Below, piece by piece: positions 35,420-47,450 of a DNA stretch of 64,000 bases; position 1 is the stretch's first letter; each line of letters opens with the position of its first letter. This stretch comes from Epiperipatus broadwayi. Taxonomy: Eukaryota; Onychophora; Udeonychophora; Euonychophora; Peripatidae. The notes beneath the pieces were generated by a model. The model was not told the DNA's origin and did not search any database. It saw only the letters and a program-made list of their open reading frames with translations. The stretch spans positions 5,026,001 to 5,090,000 of the forward strand of contig JAQFVV010012395.1 of the NCBI GenBank assembly GCA_028023455.1. The letters are read 5' to 3'. The position numbers and the translations under genes are program-made.

Positions 35420-36540
35420 TTTTGTTGCCAGGCTTATGCAAAAATGTTCATAATCAAAACTGTGATTTAAGAATATATTTACTGATTTTATCTAAGCATT
35501 TGACACAGTTAATTGATAATTTTAATGTCCAAGTTTGAAAATAATAACCCATAAGAACTTTTATTTATATATTTTTTCTATTAGAGTTTGCATAGAAGCA
35601 TTATCATTCATGTTTGAAATAGAGATGTATATTACTCCAACTTTGTTTCTCATCTTTATGACAATAATCTTTAGGAATTTACAAATAGTGGTGTAAAACA
35701 GCCATCAAAATTTAATATTGGTTTGATAATGGAAATTTGCACCGATTAGAAGCCAAAATAAAAACATAGCTCTTAGATTTATAACATGTAGATGACCTGA
35801 TTATTCTCACTACTTTAAAGATAATCTATAGAATGGTTTTAATATTTAGAATGTTGACTATAAAGAAATTCATTTCGTAATTAATATTCCAAAATTTCAG
35901 ATACTTAATTAGCTAGTGATTTGAATAATTATCAGTTTAAAATGGCATGACTCAATTTAAATATCCTGAGAGTATTTTAGAGTACCTTGAATATTGCAAT
36001 ACCACACAGATCACAATGTGATACTGCATTTTAAAAATTAAAAGATAGGGTATTCAATTTAGGAATCTAATTATTTTAGCTAAATTAGGATTATCATTGT
36101 GCTAAATTAATTATATAGAAGTGAGACATGGATTCATATTAATATAGAATAAAATCACTAGAAAAAATTTAATGATATTCTGTCATATTTTAATAATGTA
36201 ATGGCAAGAATATGCTTTCATTGGACTGGACATTAAAACTACAGTAGACTTTCTAAAAAAAATATGCCACTTCTGACTTGAGCATAATTTTGTGGTAGAG
36301 ATTATTCAATTACATTATAAAGATTATCTCAAAAATAGTCTATTGAGTTTTAAAATCGTTTGTTTTCATCGGAAAAACATAGCTAAGAATAGAATTCAAA
36401 GAAGAGCTACAATTTAGGCAAATTACTGAAGAATTTAATAAACAAAAACAAACGTTCCTATAGAAATTAAAAGAGAACTTAACAAGATGTCAAATTATGT
36501 TTAAGTATCAGGTGGACATTTATATTTTACAAATTGATTT
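35420..36540 (+). mobile_element. decayed non-LTR retrotransposon RT region
   Basis: Plus-strand pieces include IFTDF followed by AFDTVN-like residues (RT motif A region), then HVDDLIILT (the YADD motif, here VDD), then a degenerate LYGSETW motif near 36120. The order and spacing fit the RT and C-terminal region of a LINE. Frames are interrupted many times. Confidence 0.65.
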
Positions 36541-36573
36541 GTATATACCTCACAAAACTCACTTTTTAATTAC

Positions 36574-36613
36574 CTTGCTCATTTTCTCTATCTTCTGGAG
36601 TTAGAATAGCCAT
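36574..36613 (-). CDS. candidate start exon (possibly of the Na+/K+-ATPase alpha gene)
   Basis: On the minus strand an ATG in a good Kozak setting (A at -3, G at +4) opens MAILTPEDRENEQ, followed by a plausible donor CAAG|GTAATT at 36572-36573. An acidic, polar 13-residue peptide fits the short, variable first exon of Na+/K+-ATPase alpha genes, and this site is upstream of the known exons on the same strand. Against it, the donor leaves phase 1, while the exon at 11921-12025 starts in phase 0, so a further small exon would be needed. It could belong to another gene or be chance. Only the ATG, short frame and donor are seen. Confidence 0.3.
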
Positions 36614-37253
36614 ACTGCTAATGCTAAATAAATATAATAATTACAGTTTTTGAAATGGAAATAAATACACTTCACAAAGCAAACCCAATTTCTTCAAGGA
36701 ATGAATTCATATTAATCATGAAGTATTACAATTAGTGTTTCTTTTTTGATATGCTTTTTTCATCAAATGCATAATTAAAGATGTTATTATAAAGACTACC
36801 TCAAAGAAAGTTTATAGAGGTTTGGAATTTCTCGCTTTGATTGGAAAGACATTGCTAATAATAAAATCCAAAGGAGCTATAATTTAGGCAGAATGGTTTT
36901 AAGCTAAGCTTAAGGTCCATTATTGGTAAAAGTTCTCCATTATCCCTTTTCTTTTTTACTTAAAGTGATCTTAGAAAAACATATTTTAAAAAAATGTGTT
37001 GGCTTCTCATTTTATTAATCCATTATATTTTTATTTTGCAAATAAACCATTATTCTTTATTTTTAAACAACAGTTTAACAAGGAATAATCATTAAGCCAT
37101 ATAGTGGTATAATAATCAAATTGATCTGAAATCATTTAAGTGTATAAATATATTAATAATTCTGAATAGCTTAGCATCAAGTTAGATATAAAAGTCAAGT
37201 CTCTGAATTGATAGCAGATAAGAAAGAAAAAAAAATTAGTAACTAATGAAATA

Positions 37254-37527
37254 AACAGGCAAAAACTCTCCCTATAGTAGTGCCACCTTGTGCTAACCAG
37301 AATAATCAATGGATGTCAGAAGCTTGTGCATAAAATCCTTATCTAGTGCCTACTCATCCAATATCCCCAGACTAGTTTCTGGCTTGTGGCCTTCATTAGT
37401 GAAGAGCCTTGGCATCCATTGATTACTCTGGTTAGTATAAGGTGGCACTACTATATGGAGAGTTTTTGCCTGTTTACTAACAGTTATGTGTTAGCATGAG
37501 ATGGTGATCATGTGATGTTTAGTGGTT
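37254..37527 (-). mobile_element. family A element, inverted orientation
   Basis: About 274 bp with 14-bp duplications TAACTAATGAAATA (37240-37253 and 37528-37541). Its ACCACTAAACATCACATGAT terminus is on the right. The minus-strand ribozyme has CUAAUGA for CUGAUGA, a change at invariant G5, so it is expected to be dead. Confidence 0.75.
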
Positions 37528-38329
37528 TAACTAATGAAATAGTTATAGTCTAAATGTTACTTTTTTTCTTCAATGTCATTTAATTCTCCAAAAACCGACT
37601 ATATGACAAAAAAAGATAGTAATTTCAAGCTCTCCACTTATGTGATCATTAAAACCTATTCTTATTTTCAAAAAAATTCCACAAAGGAATGGCCATTTAG
37701 ACACCATTTTTATATAAATATCACTATAACTACCCACAACAGTTAAAGCTGTGGTTCTATATGACCCTGGGGCTGCATTCCTTAAGAAATTCTCTGATAA
37801 GTTTTATTTAATTCTTAAAAGACAATCTGGCTTCTTAGTTCATATAAATATGGACTTAAATAAATTTTATTTGAATAGTGTAAAATATTTGTTGGCTTCC
37901 ATTAAAGATATTTGCTTGAAGCACATACTATTGCTTCAATCATTGAATTTTATGATCGTTCATAGATGGCTGATATTGGCTTTTTGAGACTACTACTAAG
38001 AAGTCCATCATGGTATTTGTTTCATATGACAGACTGTATGCAAATTAATAACATCCTGTGAAACTTTTAAGTTTTTTATTACAGTATAGCCATCAGAACG
38101 TAAGTAAGCAAAACAAAATAGAGCATTTCTAATTTTGCAACCACACAATGATTTTATTTTTCCACCATTTTATACTTACCCTATGGAAAAGCTGCTATTT
38201 CTTTTAATTGGTTGATTAAATATTTTTTTTAAGATTTAATATAAATTAAATAAAAAGATTTTAATATTCCAATTTATCCAAATCACTTTGAACACTTTTT
38301 AGCAAAAACCTTTTATTGTACATATATAC

Positions 38330-38375
38330 ACATACACCTATGTTTTGACTGTCCTGCAGTCTTCCTCAGAGCTAT
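38330..38375 (-). repeat. hammerhead-like hairpin (family E)
   Basis: The minus strand reads CTCTGAGGAAGACTGCAGGA and then CAGTCAAAACATAGG. This is CUGAGGA, a five-pair GACUG/CAGUC stem, then AAAAC where GAAAC is expected. A G-to-A (CpG decay) change at G12 would explain it. It is followed by an A-rich and T-rich tail. Confidence 0.45.
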
Positions 38376-38927
38376 GATATAATAAACAAAATAAAATACA
38401 TATCTATATAAATAATACCAAAAAAATGTAAACAATAAAAACCTAAAAACAACATAAAATATATAATAAAACCTAGTAAAACAAATAAATATTTAAACCC
38501 AAATAAAATAATCCAGTTAGTACAAAATAAAATATATAATACAAATAGAAAATAAATATAAATTATACATGTGTATTCCTAACTACATATTCAAGAACAA
38601 CTATTAATCTAACTATATTATTTATTTTTATTATTTTTAATAATCTCCTAATTCTATTCCTTATAAACTTAAGCTTTATTTTTATTAGCTCCAACTCTAT
38701 AAAATATTTATAATTTTATATTCATATAATTGTCATTTCAACAGTAATTCATTTATTAATATTCTTTTTAAGATAAAATATCTATTATTTCCTTACTATT
38801 TATTTTGTTAAAATTAATAGTTTATATTTATTATTACTTTTTTAATATCTAAAATTTATAAATATTGCAATCTCTTAAACTTAACCAGTTTATTTTAATC
38901 TTTTAAAAAATGTTTTTCTTTTTTAAT

Positions 38928-39492
38928 GTGATGTGATGCACTGTGATTTCTCCTTATATAGAATCGGGAATCTCTCAGCAACTATGCCCAGAAAAAACCT
39001 GTTAGCCACTTTGAATCCCTTTCCATTCCCCACCCCAAGTTTTCCCATATTCTTTTCTACCCTGTTCCATCCCATTTCCACAACATAATCTTTGTAAACT
39101 CCATGGTCTTTAGACCTAAACCCCCTTTATCTTTTCCCAGACCCAGCATAAAAACCAATAAGTCACTTTCTGTATAATCACTTTGTTCATATTTATTCTT
39201 CCACAACATTATTTGTATACTTTCTGCTTTCAGGCATTTACATTCAATTAACAGATGCCTAATATTTTCTATATCTTCCTTACACAGCTTGCAGACTAAA
39301 ACACCCATATTTCTCCATTTATGTGTATATTCCCTTGTTGCTAAAGATCCCATTCGAGTCTTAAACAGTAAACTACTTTCCTTACTATTATCATAAATTA
39401 ACTCACATGTGATGTGATGTATTTGGCTTCTCCTTAAACGAAGTCAAGAATATCTCAGCAACTATGCCCAGATAAACCTGTTAGCCACTTTA
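38928..39492 (-). mobile_element. LINE C-terminal domain fragment flanked by direct repeats
   Basis: An intact 98-codon minus-strand frame (39057-39353) contains CKLCKEDIENIRHLLIEC, the zinc-knuckle (C..C.....H....C) found after RT in many LINEs, and GGLGLKTMEF near its end. On both sides lie similar segments of about 85 bp (38928-39012 and 39409-39492) sharing CAGCAACTATGCCCAGA and CCTGTTAGCCACTTT. A related piece occurs near 54820-54850. Confidence 0.65.
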
Positions 39493-39999
39493 TTTTCCAT
39501 TATAATTAATATTTGAAATAGATCGACCTTTACTTTCTATTTCAATTTTTTCATGTAATGGTAATTGGAGAAATGTATTATATATATATATATATTTAGC
39601 AGTAACATCCATCATGATATATATTGAACTGGATACTTTATCTGCTTCAAAAGTTCCATCACAAAATTAAAACTAATTTCACTTTATAAAGTTTTTGAGG
39701 AAAAGCTATTTAAAAGTTGTGTATGTTATAGCGCACATATTCATTTGTATTTATAACCTCTGCAATTTTCCATAAATTTTAATTTAAAATAGTTTTGCTT
39801 TTGGAACTTGTTTTTTTTATCTATTTGTAAAAAAATATTCTAATACTAAGTTTCAATCTTTAAAAAAAGGAGAAAGCATTTTAATTCTAAAATTAAGTTT
39901 TGATTGCATTAGTTTTTTTTAATTTTCATTGCAATCTATTGTTTTTTTAAAAAAGCTGAGACTTACTTTTTCCATGTTTTTTTTTATTAATTAATTTTG

Positions 40000-41760
40000 A
40001 ATAAGATAAAAGCTCGGGTCTGATGTTTTAATTAAGATTAAGTGTGAGATTAAGATTTGCCCTGGGTCAAAAAACTTCTAATTAAAGATGACTTGGCAGA
40101 TAAGAGTACACATAAATAGCCCCGGGTTTCAAACTGATGATTATTTAGCTTAATATTTTTATTCTGCTCATTACAAGTGTTGATTCAGCTTTCGAACACT
40201 ACTCATGATACATATTCAAATTGCTGTGCTGCCTTTAATTTCAAAGATTGCAGTCCATGTCTTTATGACCATTGCTAATATTATCTTTTGCTGTTTGTTA
40301 AGATGCTCTGCTGAGATATTAGTCTACTATTTGCTGAAAAGATCATCTCTGCAGTATGCCATGTGGAATCTTATCTACAATATGCAGTGCTAAATCAACC
40401 CAAAGATGAACCCCAGATCCCGAATTGTTCCTTTAAGATCATGTCTTAAAAATCTAAACAATAACTGATCCAAATCCAGCCTCCACACTCCCTATCAAAG
40501 AGATATAAATCCAAAGCCTTCATGATGAACTCGAGTTGGAAAGAACTTTGCATATCCTGTTAGAAGAAATCAGATGGACTTTACACTAGGCCTCAAGGTA
40601 AAAGATTTTCATATTCTAGCCAGGGTTAAATCTCATACTTATATTTTTGTTAAGGTCTCAGCTTAATTTTAAAAGAAGCCTGTCTATATTGTTTTGAATA
40701 TTCCTTTAACGCTTTTGTTCTTATGTATTTTCTTATTAGTGTATGTAATGGACTCTTAGTTTTAAGACTCTATATTATTATTTTTTTATTATGCATTTAT
40801 TTGGGAATATATGGTGTTTCTATTTTAAATGCGTAGTGTTTACTAACCCTTGATAAATGCTTTGGCAGACATTCGTAATTTTATTTCAGCTCATCTGTTC
40901 CTTTTGTTATACTGTATTTAATTTAGATAAGCTTGGTTTGCGTTTCAGATAAACCGTATATCTTTTGGCTGTCGATTTATTAAGGGTGTTGTCCAGTTAT
41001 TTCCATATCAGAGATTTCATTTTTTCTATTTAAGATTACATAAATGTTCATCTTTCTTGTTCTATTCTATTGTCTTATCATCAACCTTGATAATCTTGAA
41101 TGTGGTTACCATGGACTGTTCTGCAGACATGATATTCTTGGTCCCGATGTTTCTTTTCCGGACTAAGGAAAGCTTGTCTGTGCTGTTTCATTGTATTTCC
41201 TACAAGTCTGCTTTGTTTTGAAGTCTCTGAGGGAGGAAGCTGAAATTAGTTTTATAAATCGTTAGCAGAAGGAAATTATAAATTTCTTTTTAAGTCATAG
41301 GTAAGAAAACGAACTTGTCAACTGGGGTGTTTAATGTTCAATTCTCACATACACTCTCTGATAAATATGCTAGAGAAATCTAGGTCAAACCTTACACTTT
41401 TGTTTGCTTGGGATGTTTCTTTTTTTTTTAATTTAATAAACTATGAAATTATTTAAAATTATTTTGGCTGATGTTTATCTCTGTATTCTTTCATCACTTG
41501 TCTGAACAATGTTAAAGATCTTTCTCTCCCAAGGTCTAGCTGGTAGCATTCATCATCGTTAACTTATCTCTGTATTCTTTCATCATTTGTCTGAACAATG
41601 TTAAAGATCTTTCTCTCCCAAGGTCTAGCTGGTAGCATTCATCATTGTTAACTTATCTCTGTATTCTTTCATCACTTGTCTGAACAATGTTAAAGAATTT
41701 TCTCTCCCAAGGTCTAGCTGGTAGCATTCATCATCGTTAACTTTTGGATCACCATAAATT
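40000..41760. other. unclassified complex stretch, possibly an LTR or old element
   Basis: Base composition is more even than nearby, with unique-looking sequence such as GGTCCCGATGTTTCTTTTCC and GTCTCTGAGGGAGGAAGCTG. The 62-codon plus-strand frame at 40205 resembles no protein I know. Termini and duplications were not found. The 89-bp tandem repeats close its right side. Confidence 0.3.
41475..41741. repeat. three tandem copies of an 89-bp unit
   Basis: Units start at 41475, 41564 and 41653 (TTATCTCTGTATTCTTTCAT ... GGTAGCATTCATCATCGTTA) with only a handful of differences. They sit at the edge of the CpG-containing stretch at 40.0-41.8 kb. Confidence 0.9.
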
Positions 41761-41761
41761 A

Positions 41762-43336
41762 AATTTTCTAGGTAGTCAGTGATCTAGTAGCGCCCTCAGT
41801 GATTCAAAAGAAGCGACCAGTACAATATTTAAAATATTTCTTTAATTATTTTATATTTTTATTTAATAAATACTTACATAATTTATATATGTTAATTACA
41901 ATATAATAAGCATTTTATTGCTCATCCTAAATAAAAATTTGCTCAGAAAAGAAACCAGAATAGATAAACATATAAAGCTCAAATAACGATTGATGCTGAA
42001 GAGAAATAGCTCCAATGTCACTAGTTACATACATTGATAAAAGCAAATCAATCTTAGCAGAACTTGCTGAAATTCACTGATTATATTTCCGGCACTGCCA
42101 TAATTAGAGGCATCTTTAATTTTTTTTTTTAAATTGTTTAATTAGTTGTATTTACATGAGAATTATGCAAAATATTTAATGATTGTTATATTATTGATAT
42201 TTTCAATCACATATTTAATAAATTAATTTTTTTTTCAGGGAGTGCTGCAGTACCCCAGAACTTATGGACCAGCCACCACAAAATCTCCAATTGTAATAAT
42301 CAATTTTTTTTTTTCAGGTATACTTTTACAATGAATTTGTCAAAAGAGAAATGCAAAAAAATCATTATCATGTTCAAACCAATATGTTGCTGTGGAAATA
42401 AACAAGAAATACAGAGATCTTCACTCATGACATTGCTACCAAACCCTGAGAAGTTCAACAAATAGGTGTTAACTGATTTTTTCTATTAACAAAGATATAA
42501 TTTGTGTACTATCAGCATTTTCAACAAGTCCTTCAAGAAAATACATGATGAATAATTGCAGTACTAGAATGAATATTAGAAATATAAATAACATCTGTAT
42601 AAAGACTTCATCTTAATGAAGATAATTTCAGATCTCCTTCAGACATGAAGGCCATTTTGTATACATAAGATATGAAGCACAAGACACCTAAAGAAATATT
42701 TTTGAAATTGCAATTAAACACACATCATTGAACATGTTAGATTCCTATGAATAGAAATATGTTTTCAAAGTCATAGCAATAGAGCATATTTTTGTGAAGT
42801 TTGTTAAAGAAGTGATTAGTATCCTAATATATGAAAATGCCTTGATTACCTTATATTATAAATACCTACTTAGAATTGCAATCGTACTAAATCCTAATGT
42901 AGCATAAACTCAGGTCCATCTAGGCAAGAAGTGAATGGGTATGTAAACAAGATAGCTATTATATATTAATGTTTTATTATAGTATTACCGACTGAAAACA
43001 TTAGGCTACTCTTAAATAATAGACAATTTATTGAGAAAATTCAAAATACATAATTTGAATATCTAGCAATTATTTGTTAAATAGCAAAGTTGCTAATATA
43101 TTACTATAACTTTGGTCTGTTCAATGGTGATTTTTCTAGTTCAATGTTATTGTTATTATTCCAATATTAATAAAATGAGAATCTAAAAATAAGTGATTTA
43201 TTTTAAAGATTGGCTAAAAGGTTTTCATTCAGACAAGAGGTACATCTATGATAAAACAATATCTTAAACATTACCTTAATTTTATTGCAAGCTAATGAAA
43301 TAACCCTACCATTGCAAAATGGTGAAAATAGTTTTT
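41762..43336. other. no gene confirmed
   Basis: A patch at 42238-42295, preceded by ttttttttcAG, gives GVLQYPRTYGPATTKSPIV before poly-T. The following 400 bp has weak coding-like pieces with many stops. Could be a dead transposase or pseudo-exon. Confidence 0.3.
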
Positions 43337-43349
43337 ATTTTATTTTACT

Positions 43350-43637
43350 ACATTGTACAGGCTTAAACCTGCATTTATATATGTAATATATGCGGGGTTC
43401 ACACGACCCGCTACTCTCAGTGCCATCTCATATTGCTGACCCACCTGATCACACACGTTGTAAAGATAAATAATCACCAATATATGTATTTCATGCTAAA
43501 CCAGCAATCATCAGTTGGTCTAGATTACTATCCTCACACATATATAATCAGTACTCAGCTTTATATTAAGATAGCCAATCTTTATACTTTAATGGACAGG
43601 CTTCAAACTATTCCAACTCACAACTCTTTAGCCTTCC
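43350..43637 (-). mobile_element. family D element with hammerhead
   Basis: 288-bp element flanked by perfect 13-bp duplications ATTTTATTTTACT (43337-43349 and 43638-43650). On the minus strand it holds a unique 5' part, a hammerhead (43476-43519), then the conserved tail with TCAGCAATATGAGATGG and a tRNA-like segment ending GTGTGAACCCC. It is about 85-90% similar to the minus arm at 33.5 kb. Confidence 0.8.
43476..43519 (-). ncRNA. type I hammerhead ribozyme, family D
   Basis: Identical in core, stems and cleavage site to the motif at 33552-33595: ACCAA/UUGGU stem I, CUGAUGA, UGCU/AGCA stem II, GAA, three-base-pair stem III, H17 = A. Predicted cleavage falls between 43481 and 43480. Confidence 0.7.
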
Positions 43638-45099
43638 ATTTTATTTTACTGTAACTTTGGTTATATACATTAAAGACATTGTAACAGAGTGCATTATTCT
43701 TCTATGCCTTCAAATTTCAAGTGGAAAACAGAAATATTTTTCAGTCAGCCTATAGGCAATTCAAATAATCATCAGTATTTGGCAATACTAAAGTGTAAAA
43801 ACTCAAAGTCATTGGTGATGACTATATAATAAGAAATTCAAATGTAATATAATACTACCTCCACTCTGATGAAGTATTATGTAAATGTGGGTTCTGAGTT
43901 AAGTTTTATTTTTTAAAGATGTTTTCATTAACCTGAATAGCATAAGAGAAAAAAAAAAACATTTCACTAGATAGCAAAAGTTGCTGTATTATCAATTTTT
44001 CTTATTAAAATATATATTTCAGGATTAGTTTCAAGCCCATAGATCAACAAGAATGTACAGAGTTCTAAACTGTAGGTTAAAATTTCAGTTTAATGTTTTA
44101 GATAGTTTACAAAGTATAAAAAATTCCTAATCAAATAAAGGTCACAAAAGTAAAATCAATCTGGTGATTACATTATCAATATGATCTCTTGGTTATTCTT
44201 ATTTCTGACCTATTTCATTGACAACATACAGTCATGATTTCGATATTTAACAATTCATCAATAAAAAAAAATCAGTTTTCTGCCTGAAGATAGATGATGA
44301 TCAGACAAGATATAATAATGACCAAGCAATAAATTAAATTGTGCTAGTGATAGCTTACATTTCAATATTAGATCTACATTATCACTGTTTTCTATATAAG
44401 TTGACAATCAATAACTAACGTGGATTTATTGTAGATTTAATTACATTTTAGAAGCTATACAGTACATGTATATTTTACAAAGTGATATATATATATTAGA
44501 TGTAGATTTTTTTCTTAATGAATGAATGTTGTGCATGCTTTAAAAAAAAAAAGCTCACATACATTCGGATGGTCATGCTCTTAATTATGATTAGAAGTAA
44601 TAAAGACAGAAATAAGATAAATGTAAAATATCTATGATGTTCAACCTACCAATTTTGATCTATTTGTTGATCACAACATTTTTAGTCAATGTTTGCTTAT
44701 TTTTTGTATCTTTATTCTAAAAAAATAAAATATCAATTTAATTGGATGTTAGGTTACCTCATTTTTCAATAAAATAGTGTGAAGAGTATATTTGAATCAG
44801 ATGTGAAAGTAGTCGGCACATCAATAAGATTGGACTCCAGTATAATAGACCACCATATCCTGAAGAATAATAAACTAGGAAGATAATCATTTTCGTATGT
44901 GTGAAAACTCAGAATTACATCATTCAAATGTTTATATACTCTTTAAAATTTATCAAATTTTAGTTAAAAAAAAAAAAATTAATAAAAATGTCATACTTTT
45001 TCAAGGTGTGATGAAAATTGAATTCTTAGATGAAATTTATTTGCTAAATCCACATGCTAGAGACTGTATAGTCAAATTAACCATTATTTTTTGAATTTG

Positions 45100-46900
45100 C
45101 CACAGAAAATTCATCTACTTCTCATTCCTTAACTACAAAATTATTCTTCCAACATCAATTCATTTCTTCTATTCTATTTGAATAAAAGCTGATATTTCCA
45201 TTATCCTATCATTATAGTCAACCACACTTATTATAAAAAAAAAATCCTAAAATCTCTACTTTTATTTATCCTTAATTTCTCCCAAATTTCTATATAATTT
45301 ACTTTGATCTTTCGATATCCTATATTTCAAAAACAAATGTTACTTTCCCTTTTATGTCCACACAAATCACATATAATCCAAACCTTTATTCCAGATATGC
45401 CCTTTCCTGTTATTTAAAATCCATATTCTTACATCATATAACAATAAAGCTTTCTCTAATAATATCGTATATCTTTCATATATATGTTTTAATCATAATT
45501 CCAATTATTTATTTAATTTTAATCCATTATCCATAACTCTACTGCCTTTTCTCTAACCAACTTATTTATCCTATTTTCCAGCTCCTTATAGTTATGCATC
45601 TATAATAATTTCTTTTTTGAATAAATATTACTTTTTGAATTTACATAAAAATCTCTGAAATCTTCTGATTAATATACAGTATTTCTATTTTTTGCTTTTC
45701 AGTTCCTATAATTCAAAACTGTTTACAAAATTCTTTTTCCCATTTAACAAAATAATTAAATATCTTTAGTCTTCCATTTTCTCAAAATTAATATCTCTCA
45801 TCCTTCAGTTTTATCCCTGCCATTAAATTCTAATATATCAGATTTTCTCTTTTTGAATTTAATTTCTTTAATTTTTCTCTCTCCTTTTCTCTAAAACAGC
45901 GTCAATTTTAAACTATTTGCAAAAAAAATATATCAAACCATCAAACAAACAAAATATTGCCACGTTAGATTCTACTAATTCCTACTGTAAGAGCTTTATT
46001 CTTATCATTAACTTTCTTAAAAATAAATAATAAAGATAATGAAGATAACTGATTCAGTTTGATTTCCTATTTAACTTCCATTGATTCTAAATTACACAAA
46101 TATATTCTTAGCTATTTTCAAGACTTCTCTACAATCTATTTCTATTCACCCTATCATAAGTCTTTTTTATATCTAAAAATGTATTAAATAATTTATTTCT
46201 TGTTTTAAACCATATTAACTAAGTAACAATAAAATACTTCCTAACAATTCCTCTGAGCAAAATACATTTTGAATCTTTCCAAGAATTTATTCTCTTCCAT
46301 TCAAATCCTAACTTTGTCTATTAGTTTATTATGCAAATATTTATAAACTATGGAAGTTGTTACCGATCTAGTTAGTTAACAATTTGTAACCTTTTCTTTT
46401 ATATAACAATAATCTAATTCTCATATTTTATCTGAAATCTAATCAACTATAATTATATTAAAGTTTTATTTTAAATAAAGTCTTGCACATCTTCTCACCT
46501 TTCCATTTCAGTTGCTATATCATTTAATCCTCTTGCTTTTTCTTTTTAAAATCTATTATTTTATTTAATTTTATCTTCTTGTAAATTTAAACTCTATAAC
46601 TTCCCAACACCCAAATATTTTATTATAAGTTCAATTAGATTTTTTTTGAGTTTGTTCTCTATCCTTGCATTTGATAATATAAGCCATGTTATTTTTCTCA
46701 TCTTCATATATCTCAAAAAAAAAAAAAAAAAATTCAACTTTTCCTTTTTTAATTTCCTCAATTAAGTCTTTTTTTTATTCACAATATTTCTGTTTTAATT
46801 CTATTCTAGTTATTTCTTTTTTTTTCTTAAGTAGTTATCTCATCTAAACTCTAATTTCTTCCATCTATTTCTTAAGTTTCTTTATACTTGGTACATTATT
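45100..46900 (-). mobile_element. decayed LINE, RT and C-terminal parts
   Basis: Minus-strand translation near 46110-46175 gives LDIKKTYDRVNRNRL, matching RT motif A (DLKKAYDRVDR.KLW). Around 45540-45620 it gives MHNYKELENRINKLVREKAV. That has a counterpart near 55330-55430, so this element and the 54.8-55.6 kb fragment belong to one family. It has many stops. Confidence 0.7.
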
Positions 46901-47059
46901 TGTAATCTTCTTCAGCATATTAGTTTACATTCTGCAAAATAATATCCAACAGATGTTTTTAAAAATAGATAATAATGCTTTAATTTAAATACAAATATAT
47001 ACTTCTGCCTTTTTTAAATATCTGACTTATCATAAAAGAAAGTTGTTTTATTATTCAGA

Positions 47060-47450
47060 ATAATTAAAGTGAAAGGATGCGCATTTAGAATGCTTATATG
47101 ACAGCCAACCAATCAGATGTAATAATGACTGTATAGGGAGCTCTTAAATCGCAACACAAGACAGAGATTTTATTAAAAAAAAGGTGGTTCCATCTTTCTC
47201 TTTACTTAAATTTCTATATATATAAGCCAGTCTGAAGCATTTTGACTTAAGAACATGAAGCTTTAAACATCTTCACATTTAACTCACTGCATATTATTTT
47301 AATTATTATAATTTTTCAGATCTTATGAATTGACAGTAATATATGTAAATATTATTTATTAAGTGCAAGCAGCTCGTAATTAAAGTGAAAGGCTGAAACC
47401 TTCTCACATGCGCTTTTAGAATGCTTATATGACAGCCAATCAGAATAATG
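47060..47450. repeat. duplicated CCAAT-containing segment
   Basis: TAATTAAAGTGAAAGG and TTAGAATGCTTATATGACAG followed by CCAA(T)CAG occur at 47064-47120 and 47380-47450. A TATATAAG box lies between, at about 47219. They look like promoter-type elements, but no transcript is visible. Confidence 0.5.
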
